DNA of 64,000 nt from a virus. The notes below the pieces were generated by a model. The model had not been told where the DNA came from and did no database searches. It worked only from the letters and a program-made list of their open reading frames with translations. This document shows, piece by piece, positions 29,401 through 31,940 of the stretch; position 1 is the stretch's first letter; every line of letters starts with the position of its first letter. Position numbers and translations under genes: made by a program. Location of the stretch: positions 1 to 64,000 of IMG/VR virus record IMGVR_UViG_3300034954_001540; one strand, 5' to 3'.

Positions 29401-30308
29401 CTGGCGTCGCATACGAGATCGTCGGATCTAGAATCATCTTCGCTGAAGTGCCTCGCGCAGGATCAACCTTCGTTGGATTCTCCTACATTGGATCTGACAC
29501 AGACGTGATCGCTGCAACCGTTGTGCCTCCTGTGGAAGCAGGTGACAAACTTGAGATTGACGGTGAGGAATTTGCTCGTGACGTTGCTCTGATCGAATCT
29601 TCCAACTCCTTGATTACCTTTGAATACACAGGATCTGTTAAGGGTCGTAACGCTGCTGCACTGGCAACTATCCGCTCTGGTCAGTTAACAAGTGCGATTC
29701 TCACCAATCCTGGTGATGGTTACACCTCACGTCCTAACGTGGATGTGATCTCCTCCTCTGGTTTCGACGGTCGCATTAAGGCACTCATGGGTGTTACACG
29801 CATTGACGTGAAGACTCCTGGCACTTCTTATCTAAATCCAATCGTCCAGATCGACAACGTTGTCCCTGATGACTTTGTTAATCCTTCAGGCACGCCCGTG
29901 AATGGTGGTAGAGACATCTACGACGCCTCTGAATCTGGTGGTGAGGGTGGTGTCACTATCGATCCTGGCACGATTGCAATCACTCAGGATCCTGTCAACG
30001 TTACTGTTAACCAAGGTCAGACTGCATCCTTTACGGTTGCTGCTACTGTCACCAACGGTCAGCAACTTAACTACCAGTGGCAGAAGAAGGAGTATGGCAC
30101 AACTACTTGGAGCAATATCATTGGCGCTAACCAAGCAACCTACAATACCAGCAATGCCGCTCAGGCAGACGATGGTGATGAATACAGAGTTGCAATTACT
30201 GCTGCAGGTGCTACACCTGTCTACTCACTGTCTGCTATCCTCACGGTCCAGACTGGTGCTACGGTAATTTCTAACTTCAGTCCAGTACAAATCTTCGACG
30301 ACATCTAA
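8421..30308 (+). CDS. Giant modular virion protein (7,295 aa)
   Basis: One uninterrupted frame of 7,295 codons encodes a protein of roughly 0.8 MDa. By eye, in order: an N-terminal domain (residues 1-130, 'FIREEDRQFVDFLFQYYKS'); beta modules; GSGY repeats (about 297-627, 1130-1345, 3094-3327); a YHYH-like half domain (about 1374-1557); a propeller-like region (1837-2217); a LamG-like domain (2220-2427); two CBM5/12-like repeats (2657-2787); interleaved Cys-containing helical repeats and 'SLTFTC' beta repeats (about 4060-6300) around a second LamG (4687-4843); 'NG-x-x-Q-x-PG' modules; and a terminal Ig-like domain (7180-7283). There is no signal peptide. It sits directly after gp6, so it probably attaches to the baseplate by its N terminus and extends outward as a fibre. 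Lectin-like modules suggest contact with host surface glycans. Function is inferred from modules and context only. Confidence 0.88.
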   Translation: MPTKNINISDRVENQLPEFIREEDRQFVDFLFQYYKSQEKTGRPYDILNNLLTYLDLDSYTSDELSRDTLLLNDIGLNDKDIKIESIDGFKETNGSIMIDNEVIYYESVTRGPDAIITPGVSPAQFDKKKQQLENPFSLFDGTRNTFPLNFLGTPVRPPSAEHLIVITYNDMLIPGVDYFVEGDQIRFQVAPRARSGADDSQFTEITYLVGYADQTIVTADAVPYQEYQGKKEYPLRVNTQPYTPTSAIGLIIKKNNRQLEAYTDYTVFENHVIFRFPLGAADNIHVRSVEYIAPQFGSGASAVVSVDANGQVDRLIPKTGGSGYRLDFEPKVVVQHNNGAGATAKTLVSGIKDITLIDGGQGYTSYNPPIAIVGAPTGGTLAKVALTVDDESGQVDSLTIMNSGSGYDFIPAISFVNPGGCKIGQPTIDSEGRVNIDSIVVEEQGLNYSNPPIVYLDEAPEGGINAQAISRINQDGQVYEIVITNRGRGYVTPPRARIIQPIGAQVLDVTVASGAVTNIEMLTGGRGYTDAPSVYIVDDRKDPYGVPIGGTGATAAATIFNGEITDINITNFGTGYSETEPPKIYIAEPKAARASVAVGFNELTGYEIIEAGRGYSPSAFLGCSRGVSGAVGYDNLHNEIYAGEAALRQSTHPAASTVINLDSLFIREVFDKFRRQYLPTIEIDYSSINPVQVIKNISDFYISKGTELSTQYLFKIMFGEQVDIYYPRDEIISPSAATWVVDTVLRAELIEGDPANLIDSQLTQYADPVDLSVKNAQALIENVITIIEGKDTIYELAISEETLSGSFVIPYKTTLVEPLSTEGQIITVDSTIGWPERNGTIRINDEEVVQYKEKSLNQFIECTRSKNGVVEDWDPGTIVFSDIFVYVNQGTSTECKLRVLGIAEAGTTILNDTGSYYLQGDKLKVAKLGSSAIDERLSSWLYNVKKLIQVTSVTPGGVNNQTATVVCGNPHGLLVSDQVTIYGANPVVFNGTFTVTSRIDEFQFTYQINTPTEIIPEGNILLSVDLNRGKSNVNSINNVVSEFTTNIQNSFFNDDYVYVASSGLPNYKVGPFTGSALIPGNQRKLLRFPRLVQTISERQDIQANTSIGAWVNGVSIWAYKSGEFVRFGPLTGITVDNSGQDYDAGSKPALEITGGGGTGAAGEVVVNGSLTSFVVTNQGSGYTESPLVSIVGGGGIGATAQAVVTGGRVTRILVEQPGTGYTSQPSVSITGGGGTGAEATASVRGPIQSVNITSAGTGYTSLPAVRVNSGEGALAQPIVINGRIVSIAIINSGSGYTTAPEIVINGDGFGAIARAIIGTVGEDKGRVLSVEITNRGIGYTQGLTTVRLESVGDFAEFTPQVFEWNRNLQYDLVNKYDGARGYVFTGLNNQFGGEYAHLSDPKELRYVVGDNVFLNPVTQQFQEVASNFEHSPILGWAYDGNPIYGPYGYIDPTDQNSGIRRLRTSYKLKDNVVFDAATNPNPARIDGPELSTYPAGSFVADYTYDFQSGDLDNYNGRFCKTPQYPDGTYAYFITIDASEAGVAEFPYILGPQFNSLPDQWNFAQGATQENIPQDVVRYRDPYVNVDIDVDRQPNQEADVLTTEIEGYPIIFEIQDSNNDGIIDANEQQEILEMSEEATLQIYDYFPQVSEESRVDIEVETTTQFEDAQIDGFVIENPGVSYQVNDTVFFDDEGTGGFGASALIESVKGQKINSYSKEIIGDRPYGVIVTNANHDLRQQDELIVNSSPVIDNTNKNFKVKVVSGIERINVSQVGVGYNEDIPPTFELITSAGQDGQLEIVLENTGQINRVNIINSGNGYDPENPPQIRVSHPQQFKKTRYWLTEYMEATGIIEVNDIKVTSQRFTYICGKITETDGDESGFLAKFDDLGQKIWERTLIPINANQKRAEFLKMVVNDAPENDLIYVTGQTKNPDNDTFNPDIWLGLYESGFNNANDPDGILKWQRAIAGISGSTRRDYVTSIALDQEQRIYLCGYTDTNSVDPDDMWIIQCGIEGDLVEKRKVASQDDSEKMHQIMMISDDRFFFIGVNDQNDDLIFGEFFYDGANLEMDWIKQVPTVGGRVVNPRMTMDDYGAVIVVWDIFNSAASKYDKINVSKFLLSKAQTEWEWSKTVTTAGDFLEMHHAGISYDQWGNYTLVSDVIEAQNQRYAVVSYMKYDGTLLYQTKVDDTASIGFQAYTHALDNSGDTIIAANRQLSDQLVSWRMGNAANPVEDTTKQELGTYNYFSQSDLTFDAAVYKFGTGSLKFNDVAPITITDLGLQPVEWSGRMWMSMNTTVWGTAHEPTLLHVNDSTNTNSITATIQGDSTDPDYQKVILYLNGTQVASSVAATNWDAFAAGAWVHVTVQKRQESLGLYRYEVFIGGNQQVSYQSTTDVALDDVVICGPSSPPNTSNSFRGNIDDFVLDDIAPYPGTSYTVPTSEIAITTSNSDIALIKFDRAHTQRASYTLTGLNKHSTIEFSDHTIGMTWNSISTGAISEWVVGPGGLQILDMSQTFSTMIPGTYTLSSVYDQYASKTSTIPSPRGKRLVISADVIPKFYIRDALYQKVDNVLELTFNQDVKLTKYSILQQFNNLGTTTAFATITEIPAGTLQNPGVGTKYRVGKTYGTFNTTDRFRTTASPADVNQIEGTYFDTIEEESPWQAGTAYAQGDRVYNQKRIYEAQGAGTSGTIAPQHNTGVVSDGVINWAFIDDAGKFTVDLTQHPYPRPQYTGLDMPEWLPHRLYAVGQRVWYRLNVYEVAAGGGGVTTAVPPTHTTGDVSDGQVTWSHVSTSEAISLKTRLMGYDQGNNYSIEILEVHPGSNFIPNDVVSVNTNNITLAEDEKSVEISGFASVKKIRVTARLEKDIIMTGSVRTDKVYFTSNTPHFYKANDILFTEGFQGNQFNGSFFVDDVIGSREFTLGIRAAAVSDPAFVNNGIQNVNVYAKHPTLLFTRNHQYNFDVGDPSNFGYYLSFSQDNQYKLEYSFNNTVRDGTPGIAGAGAGNPFVKFLVLGDVTNISYYFDPSRTGANSPVGDNSYIDVITTPYQGRFRISEIVSDTEFKFPLNREPERNNAEIGANDQGQEYSFYSTTSTRAVGPINSIKLVSPGGFYKKLPIISDIASFRQIEKVVINDGGTEYAPGVYYDVPVAGDGEGGKVTVTVTPDEETGSGAISLVQVADPGKGYTVASVDIDAIPGILGPTLSGSGGSVTVVIPSEGSGASVFLTGKNIGKIKRLKNNEFGFGYSHDYTLKPEITFPVNLQLFNTSILSEIKIIDPGAGYTSTPAVVIEGGGGEGADAVAVIKNNRLSEIIIKNPGAGYSSEPTVTLKSEFNYVVNLDLNYLQFNFPHGITTGAEIQFRAENVGSTEGILPKPSSAGLTSLVEGQIYYAIAGQQNSLESDQIRFALTLQAAQAGDYITFLTQGSGRQVLLTEVFGGRAEAVVETSRFLEGEEVYQGSAVELASATGKVSTNTGWQIGPKILKIVDYDGDWQVGEKVTGSISKASGVIDNLSIARGVLNIGSLTRTPGKFIDNVGKPSEIVQKIQDSFFYQNFSYVIKSEIPITEWKTQILENNHPAGFNMFGQLQLVGGKDVSGRKVGTEFTKEVNINNYSNVNQITSFGAAQPIYTDYNNTEVLFRKKRLTSSEEILTSIVKKLDDIAPQFNGIDKSFPITVEGEQVIVQQNQLMITINGVIQAPGVSYSIVGGNIVFAEPPKPASRVNYRSIDITPTPIYRIELYSGQAGPPNFGIFPTLGQQIQGADSDVVATVIDSGTTHIDVINLVGGTFNLNEEITRGTLFSALVQSVTQLNSDTIFQFGESITNLEGDTAIIEETNIDDAGNVTDRIVVSKTSGTAQFETGIFDLRLNEYVYSASSKIAGQITFISPYIDPATSDAVDELIINPGSTFYGLLFERLVSITNPNVILDNISQSSITPTELYDSASRINADFLDFEEVRNTEVQYTQLSGGNFQEGDIVINNRANYGNPVSVFHGVAANRFKDASAMILGNKQQIIDFAEAEIAVRHPRFYFPGDVITNSWSRYSDAYRLIQRNKEYIANKAYDEMMTQYTSLTVPDPSKCIRDLELYIDAISIDIFRGGNVYTRKLCQKYFDTNGNFVYVNNESAETRYGFEKAKDLMKLAITNNLTSNFTAPSGQPNGGVTFIPWSEIDHGGYDGNGITADPSPNDPYGTNGANQSNNGTDNCTDVQAAITTLYEVVDETLLNGTLADLPDESLGTYSPGQIKCRRDIGLMIDALAEDVSQGGNYNIIEFTKKYFDAAGAPITNGLIGEYAESLTAIDKAMHLSFQAINNLLYYQVNSRTSVTGFMLKDPTTYQGPYSGGEADLEEFDVSAAVYTPSNGQLVLTIGNHTLTTSDTIKVRPHSLKFTCDADGDRTFHDYPRAGDPAFNTAVAITATTGTTITVNIGASPLVQYTPTAATYNPATGDMELTIGSHSLEINDYVTIANDSLTFTCDMDSNGSNHTYPRSTDPASGKRLFIHAVTPTTITVNVAASPADQQYAHTFVSASANAVSSGGGYTHQFISALPNAVFTGGGTTAKYYDPNYYSGRNESIQNCADVQAYIATLVDISTTAIAAQNLNNINALASITDGTFVAGENIRTTKIAYKDSQGGLFIVGDNISGVTSGATFEAIGSNSGLKWIFADQVTGSFQEGEYITNSTLANQNNVTQSVIEKYYRLSGSKSVRFPSNGYLVTRDSYDFSFGNTADFTIQGWFRADNLSTTQHLFDFRRLSASSGLRITLQTSGAITVYNGTSQLLTGGTLLANNWHHVAVVRTSSVLQLYVDGTQVGGNYADTNDYGYAAIYIGADFNGGNQFTGYMDNVVVKNGQSDFNATFVPPTQIDYSNQYVKFGLDGEQPFVMDNQETYATYTGQRISSAAVKELNYDLNFAIIENVDLGRSAHRNCADIIDLNAAWIAEEAVGRMEAAFPDFVIPGNNVAEGTYQGTNKCIRDTKDYIIGALVKDLRDGGNYNSLYTARTYLEASGKLKHVGNEILQTLYAWDQAFVLSKYVITTTDTNLTGTYTQRLRIPNNFASPASQAIQDEFDLLGREVLEVLAPNPDIFRDTGVLIWKNRNYIAEEVAGYILDKYEINLNGTETQFLVMPGYGQPYCERDVKDFILPAVIADLCTGGTYQTEAVIDQYLDSQNNILHVEHELNPMLDAFDHAKMLAQKAGNNLLLSPGEVSADLGAPGWAQDDYHTPLYTSRGAYRDDTITIDDEGYPQDNVSNWNRFKDATNALKANIDLIAHEAVETMNDMSKYAQFKIKGGPVNCTDDVKDILNAMVHDLNYNCNERTWDAASLYVETENNSLKHIEDDWEATISVMKLVRDIATVTIRNGFGRDYIPGNDPNNVDPSTYEANPREQIFADCADAIDSNIRWIAEQAVKAGTTQYPSLQINGGASAMWWKEFTPTNATYVATSGVLTLTIPDHGLNVGEHISIAANGLTFTCSQDNYGSNHPYPRNTDPVYEKRIVITSTTQDTISVDVGVSPAGQQYTHQFVSAVSGAIRYGWSDGGEPFTPTAITYTASTGDMVMTIPNHSFNVGNRLSISEDSLTFTCSQDAYGSEHSYPRKSDPAYGTTRAVTAVGTSSQNVTGATYDPVSGLMTITTSGNHGLVTGNRIKLATDSLTFTCTMDGNGSNHAYPRSTDPAANKWLFVTRVDDDTFSCYVGVAANSNQYAHTFVSASAGAVIKQDGQVTVNVGASPAGQQYTHQFVSARPDAIISAGSIDCVHDVTDILRALVFNLKYGGDNWINWVSEFYTTYSGSLAHVTSLATEVNWILEETKRLVKRAMRGQIINNVANYGGSLETNGGQTFTNATPKPTTVLRNSTPDGGITLGGDYSNTVTRTFTNGTSNIASGSASATGITNDEDLVGSCVTVLPAGTPSDGCLWELGGNGAGSWLGIRDSGTYLRLRAGNGANSYSGGASTSTDAGLALLDVQVSSLSAYFDGGQHEITWEIKIGGTVAAGNGRVKLWIDGNEIGDASTPGLNVGLYEAGGLLAGGSQGGFGRASSDNSVPQGEPTAAWAYATGDMSYYRSRLVDPNYTGQESDSVATEIDDLMALVTDAISNPGNVANRVSILPYIWPIKYTPEIAVRDTTLTFDSAAAEWNQTCAEVASGIDTLMDIYIDTIENAANNNTNQLSSISRTTRASQYTNTVYQAGTCEGPQSAIDTLFDLMSDTLGAGFNTDKVIANMILFNKDAIAQRAYDETLAYYGTTNMTVDFTANIVKAIRYDMITSGNAGGFRLVQDWFDGEGNFIAFQDVSRTHLIYATTRVREYVKSVLYQLTEDPGWNTYNTYQLGLNGRLDYNREASEFIIDSSINPVEYALETSKFPTEGSVTWVPSSDVENISTKYELGYDYNTDPALVTLTPIVPVGFDRAEYRVRINRTNSFRRGDILQYIPASETSVKAFAGQTYWYVMTATAQWFEIGAHYMHDGRFRKLEVDTSNSGQQIFSVVRRSGISRNAPKYPADPSQTPIQGGFNPADVIYGTTSESSSEIGSVSLNQAEINRLYTRYELDNVSQNLGVYENFINGEQVTVQANPAVSGTILQTGKTNLDGENFVNLITVAGVINVGDVLVGADSGTTAEVASFDSRMLINVERGSFAQGDWLFDKDSATEAYANTYLNKSGSLTGNDGGRITIDVETIGDAWEAGDVIYGSVTDYILEVKGLSGTQIQLNQYIHGTNVYQLELGPPIIDTGISDTFRVGDEVVLLQGTTRKDPGFSATVTEYINGLDITDSNDPNYQIHRLFIGNLRDIGTGEPISAVTQPANNIGKLDLGSNFPSIYANVTSYTDTGYTSYGRVAAIEQSGITATIWVENAQGAFVDNMSVISDYGWGGAVAKARTLEGRVDRYFRGFDGDQTQFDLTISNGEAYFPDPAGHMLIFVNGILQPPGGNNSYVAFSDKINFSEAPEIGSEFVGYYVGKLRQMDDISFEFDSLRSSFNLRREGLFYSLTLTEGVSSNVIRPENNIIVSLNGIIQEPGVAYEIVGSRIIFAEVPRAGSTFVGFSYIGSDTDVIAATVVPPVEAGDKLEIDGEEFARDVALIESSNSLITFEYTGSVKGRNAAALATIRSGQLTSAILTNPGDGYTSRPNVDVISSSGFDGRIKALMGVTRIDVKTPGTSYLNPIVQIDNVVPDDFVNPSGTPVNGGRDIYDASESGGEGGVTIDPGTIAITQDPVNVTVNQGQTASFTVAATVTNGQQLNYQWQKKEYGTTTWSNIIGANQATYNTSNAAQADDGDEYRVAITAAGATPVYSLSAILTVQTGATVISNFSPVQIFDDI
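9310..10300 (+). repeat. GSGY repeat block 1 in the giant gene
   Basis: About eight copies of a 40-45-residue unit occur here, each with a strand pair and a turn of the form 'GG-S/R-GY-(T/S)-x-x-P', for example 'KTGGSGYRLDF', 'DGGQGYTSYNPP', 'NSGSGYDFIPA', 'TNRGRGYVTPP' and 'TGGRGYTDAPS'. The regular spacing suggests a stacked beta-solenoid or a string of small beta domains. Confidence 0.8.
11810..12450 (+). repeat. GSGY repeat block 2 in the giant gene
   Basis: Five to six near-regular units occur with the form 'n-x-GSGYT-x-x-P-x-V-x-I-x-GGGGTGA-x-A'. Examples are 'NQGSGYTESP', 'QPGTGYTSQPSVSITGGGG', 'SAGTGYTSLPAV' and 'NSGSGYTTAPEI'. This is the most regular copy set in the protein. A third, looser block lies near 17,700-18,400. 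Confidence 0.85.
12540..13090 (+). other. YHYH-like half domain within the giant gene
   Basis: 'GWAYDGNPIYGPYGY', then 'LDNYNGRFCKTPQYPDGTYA' and 'YFITIDASEAGVAEFPYILG', align with the C-terminal part of the YHYH domain seen complete in the next gene ('IAFDGFPIYGPYAY', 'LDYHNGRFCITPEFQNGTYA'). The histidine-rich 'YHYH' segment that names the family is not present in this copy. Confidence 0.7.
13930..15070 (+). other. Beta-propeller-like region within the giant gene
   Basis: Repeated strands such as 'QRFTYICGKI', 'NDLIYVTGQT', 'QRIYLCGYTDTNSVDPDDMW' and 'DRFFFIGVNDQNDDLIF', each followed by 'x-x-D-x-x-G-x-x-x-W' strands, resemble SBBP-type propeller blades. About six to seven blades can be counted. 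The sequence lacks the Gly-rich repeats found on either side. Confidence 0.55.
15080..15720 (+). other. LamG-like (concanavalin-type) domain 1 in the giant gene
   Basis: 'FGTGSLKFND', 'WSGRMWMSMNT', 'VILYLNGTQVAS', 'AGAWVHVTVQKR', 'YEVFIGGNQ' and 'GNIDDFVLDD' follow the order of strands in LamG/concanavalin-like lectin domains, where 'W-x-H-V-x-V' and 'I-D-D-x-x-L' are typical. Such domains usually bind glycans. Confidence 0.65.
16389..16780 (+). repeat. Two CBM5/12-like repeats in the giant gene
   Basis: Two copies of 'W-x-x-x-x-x-Y-x-x-G-x-R-V-(Y/W)-x-x-x-x-x-Y-E' occur: 'PWQAGTAYAQGDRVYNQKR' and 'EWLPHRLYAVGQRVWYRLN'. Each is followed by 'P-x-H-x-x-G-x-VSDG-x-V/I-x-W'. This is the aromatic pattern of the small chitin/cellulose-binding CBM5/12 fold, also common in phage fibres. 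Confidence 0.6.
21440..25615 (+). repeat. SLTFTC beta repeats (five copies) in the giant gene
   Basis: Five copies of an 80-100-residue unit contain 'SL-(T/K)-FTC-x-x-D-x-x-G-x-x-H-x-YPR-x-x-DP' (four copies closely, the first more loosely) and mostly end 'V-x-V-G-x-SPA-x-QQY-(T/A)-H-x-FVSA'. They lie at about 21,440, 21,695, 24,670, 25,000 and 25,225. Conserved Cys, Asp, His and Arg within each unit suggest a structural or metal-binding core. Confidence 0.8.
22480..22950 (+). other. LamG domain 2 in the giant gene
   Basis: 'KSVRFPSNGYL', 'ADFTIQGWFRADNL', 'NNWHHVAVVRTSSVLQLYVD' and 'FTGYMDNVVVKNG' are a clear match to the LamG/concanavalin-like glucanase fold (Laminin_G_3 type). This is the most confident domain call in the giant protein. 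Confidence 0.85.
29960..30270 (+). other. C-terminal Ig-like domain of the giant protein
   Basis: 'ITQDPVNVTVNQGQTASFTV', then 'LNYQWQKKEYGTTTWSNI', 'ATYNTSNAAQADDGDEYRVA' and 'SAILTV' follow the bacterial/phage Ig-like strand order, including the core Trp and the 'D-x-x-x-Y-x-(V/C)' motif with Val in place of Cys. The next gene carries a similar domain near its own C terminus. Confidence 0.8.
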
Positions 30309-30311
30309 ATA
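30304..30311 (+). promoter_or_regulatory. Late-promoter-like motif TCTAAATA
   Basis: TCTAAATA contains the stop codon of the giant gene and ends 11 bases before ATG 30323. With a T4-type spacing the transcript would start a few bases before this ATG, giving an almost leaderless message. No Shine-Dalgarno sequence is visible in AAAAGTAAAACC. Confidence 0.45.
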
Positions 30312-30322
30312 AAAGTAAAACC

Positions 30323-31915
30323 ATGGGAGCAACGGCAAGTTTTAACGATGCCACTGACATTCTTACGGTAGCGGCGGACGGTCTCCCCGCTCCTGTAAGT
30401 TTTGGCACGTTTCCTAATGAAAACAACCCTAACACGGTAGCAGAGCAGGACTTTGATCATGCTTTCACTTACCGTGGTGGATCCTTTGGTATTAGTCGTA
30501 CTTTCGATTCTGCTACTTGGAATCAAGATGGATTCATTAGATCCATCACTATATCTTTGAATGACAATTCTTTGTTTGGAGATGAGATTCAGGTAGGTGA
30601 CAGACTAATGTTTACCTTTAGTGATGGCATTAAAAGAGTATTCCTTTATAAGGGCACTACTTTTACATCTATTGAAGATGAATGTTGGTTGGCAACATCG
30701 GATAGACTTGACTTGATTATGAGAGACCAAGAGTCTCTTACAACAGGCACTTATGAGTACTATGATCAACGGAATGGCAGAGGTGCAACTCCTCTGGGCA
30801 CTATTGGCATTGCCGCTAACGGCGTTGCTTTGTTTAACCCTTCTGCGGGTAATGGTGGTAACCCGCCAGTAGGATTCAGTTGGAATGCCCACTACCCACA
30901 ATCCCCCGTGGACTTTGGTGATGATGATTGTGGTGGGCATCCTGAGCAGAATGGACAGTATCACTATCATGACACGCACTTTCTAGATTGTTGGCGTGCT
31001 GGATCAGCGATGGCAGGATACAATGATTATTATGGAAGCACACAATATAATGGTGACAACCTGAGACATCCTGACGGTCATTCTAAGATCGTTGGTATTG
31101 CGTTTGATGGATTCCCCATCTATGGACCTTATGCTTACGATTCACCTTGGGATAATCTGAGTGGTCCTAGAATTATGTCATCTTCCTATGCAACTAAATC
31201 AGTTGAGGCAGATGGGAGACCTGACTATGGTAATACTATCCAAAACCCTCCCGCAGGGGCACTGGTCGAAGACTGGGAGTATGTAGAGGCAACTGGTGAC
31301 CTTGACTACCATAATGGTAGATTTTGTATCACACCAGAATTTCAGAATGGCACATATGCATATTTCTTATCTGTAGATCCAGAAGATCTTGATGCTCCTG
31401 AGTTTCCATACATGATTGGAAAGTCTACTAGAGAGACTATCAATACAAACTTTACATTACAACCACCAACAACTCCTGGCGGTGGTGGCGGTGGTGGAGG
31501 GACACCACCTCCTGCTGCAACTCTGGTGTTTACACAACAACCTCAGAATGCAACAACAAATCCTGGCGAGACAGCAACGTTTACTGTGCAGGCAGAGATT
31601 ACTCCAGAAAACGGACCTATTGCATATCAGTGGTATCGATCCACAGATGGTGGTTTCGCATTTGCTGCTATCACAGGCGCGACCACAAACTCTTACACTC
31701 TCAGCACCCTAGGATACATGACGGGATACAGATTCCGTTGCCGTATCATTGGACCTTTGGGAGTCCCAACCCAAGCGGAAAACTCACCTCTTGACTCCAA
31801 TGCAGCAGTATTAACTGTCACTGGATCTGGTGGTGGTAGCGGATCTACCGCTAATAGATTCGACAGCACGCAGAGCACACTGGACTCTACGGCGCAAACC
31901 TTCGATGGCACCTAA
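30323..31915 (+). CDS. YHYH-domain protein with Ig-like C terminus
   Basis: The 530-residue product has a YHYH domain at residues about 150-375. The signature 'NGQYHYHDTHF' (YHYH at 213-216) is followed by 'IAFDGFPIYGPYAY' and 'LDYHNGRFCITPEFQNGTYA'. A Pro/Gly linker (GGGGGGGGTPPP) at about 385-400 leads to an Ig-like domain (about 402-505) with 'YQWYRSTDGG'. The end 'FDSTQSTLDSTAQTFDGT' has a short tandem 'FDST' pattern. YHYH proteins are of unknown function; the His cluster suggests metal binding. There is no signal peptide. Position and the Ig-like domain suggest a virion surface or fibre protein acting with its giant neighbour, which has a half copy of the same domain. Confidence 0.85.
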   Translation: MGATASFNDATDILTVAADGLPAPVSFGTFPNENNPNTVAEQDFDHAFTYRGGSFGISRTFDSATWNQDGFIRSITISLNDNSLFGDEIQVGDRLMFTFSDGIKRVFLYKGTTFTSIEDECWLATSDRLDLIMRDQESLTTGTYEYYDQRNGRGATPLGTIGIAANGVALFNPSAGNGGNPPVGFSWNAHYPQSPVDFGDDDCGGHPEQNGQYHYHDTHFLDCWRAGSAMAGYNDYYGSTQYNGDNLRHPDGHSKIVGIAFDGFPIYGPYAYDSPWDNLSGPRIMSSSYATKSVEADGRPDYGNTIQNPPAGALVEDWEYVEATGDLDYHNGRFCITPEFQNGTYAYFLSVDPEDLDAPEFPYMIGKSTRETINTNFTLQPPTTPGGGGGGGGTPPPAATLVFTQQPQNATTNPGETATFTVQAEITPENGPIAYQWYRSTDGGFAFAAITGATTNSYTLSTLGYMTGYRFRCRIIGPLGVPTQAENSPLDSNAAVLTVTGSGGGSGSTANRFDSTQSTLDSTAQTFDGT

Positions 31916-31918
31916 ATA
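31911..31918 (+). promoter_or_regulatory. Late-promoter-like motif CCTAAATA
   Basis: CCTAAATA spans the stop codon of the YHYH gene and lies 22 bases before ATG 31941. It matches the T4 late consensus at six of eight positions. A perfect 5-bp inverted repeat follows at 31924-31935. Confidence 0.45.
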
Positions 31919-31923
31919 ACACT

Positions 31924-31935
31924 GTAGAAATCTAC
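31924..31935 (+). promoter_or_regulatory. Short inverted repeat before a fibre gene
   Basis: GTAGAAATCTAC is a perfect palindrome lying between a late-promoter-like motif and the ATG at 31941. It could form a small hairpin in the leader or be a protein site. No T tract follows, so it is not an intrinsic terminator. Confidence 0.3.
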
Positions 31936-31940
31936 CAACC

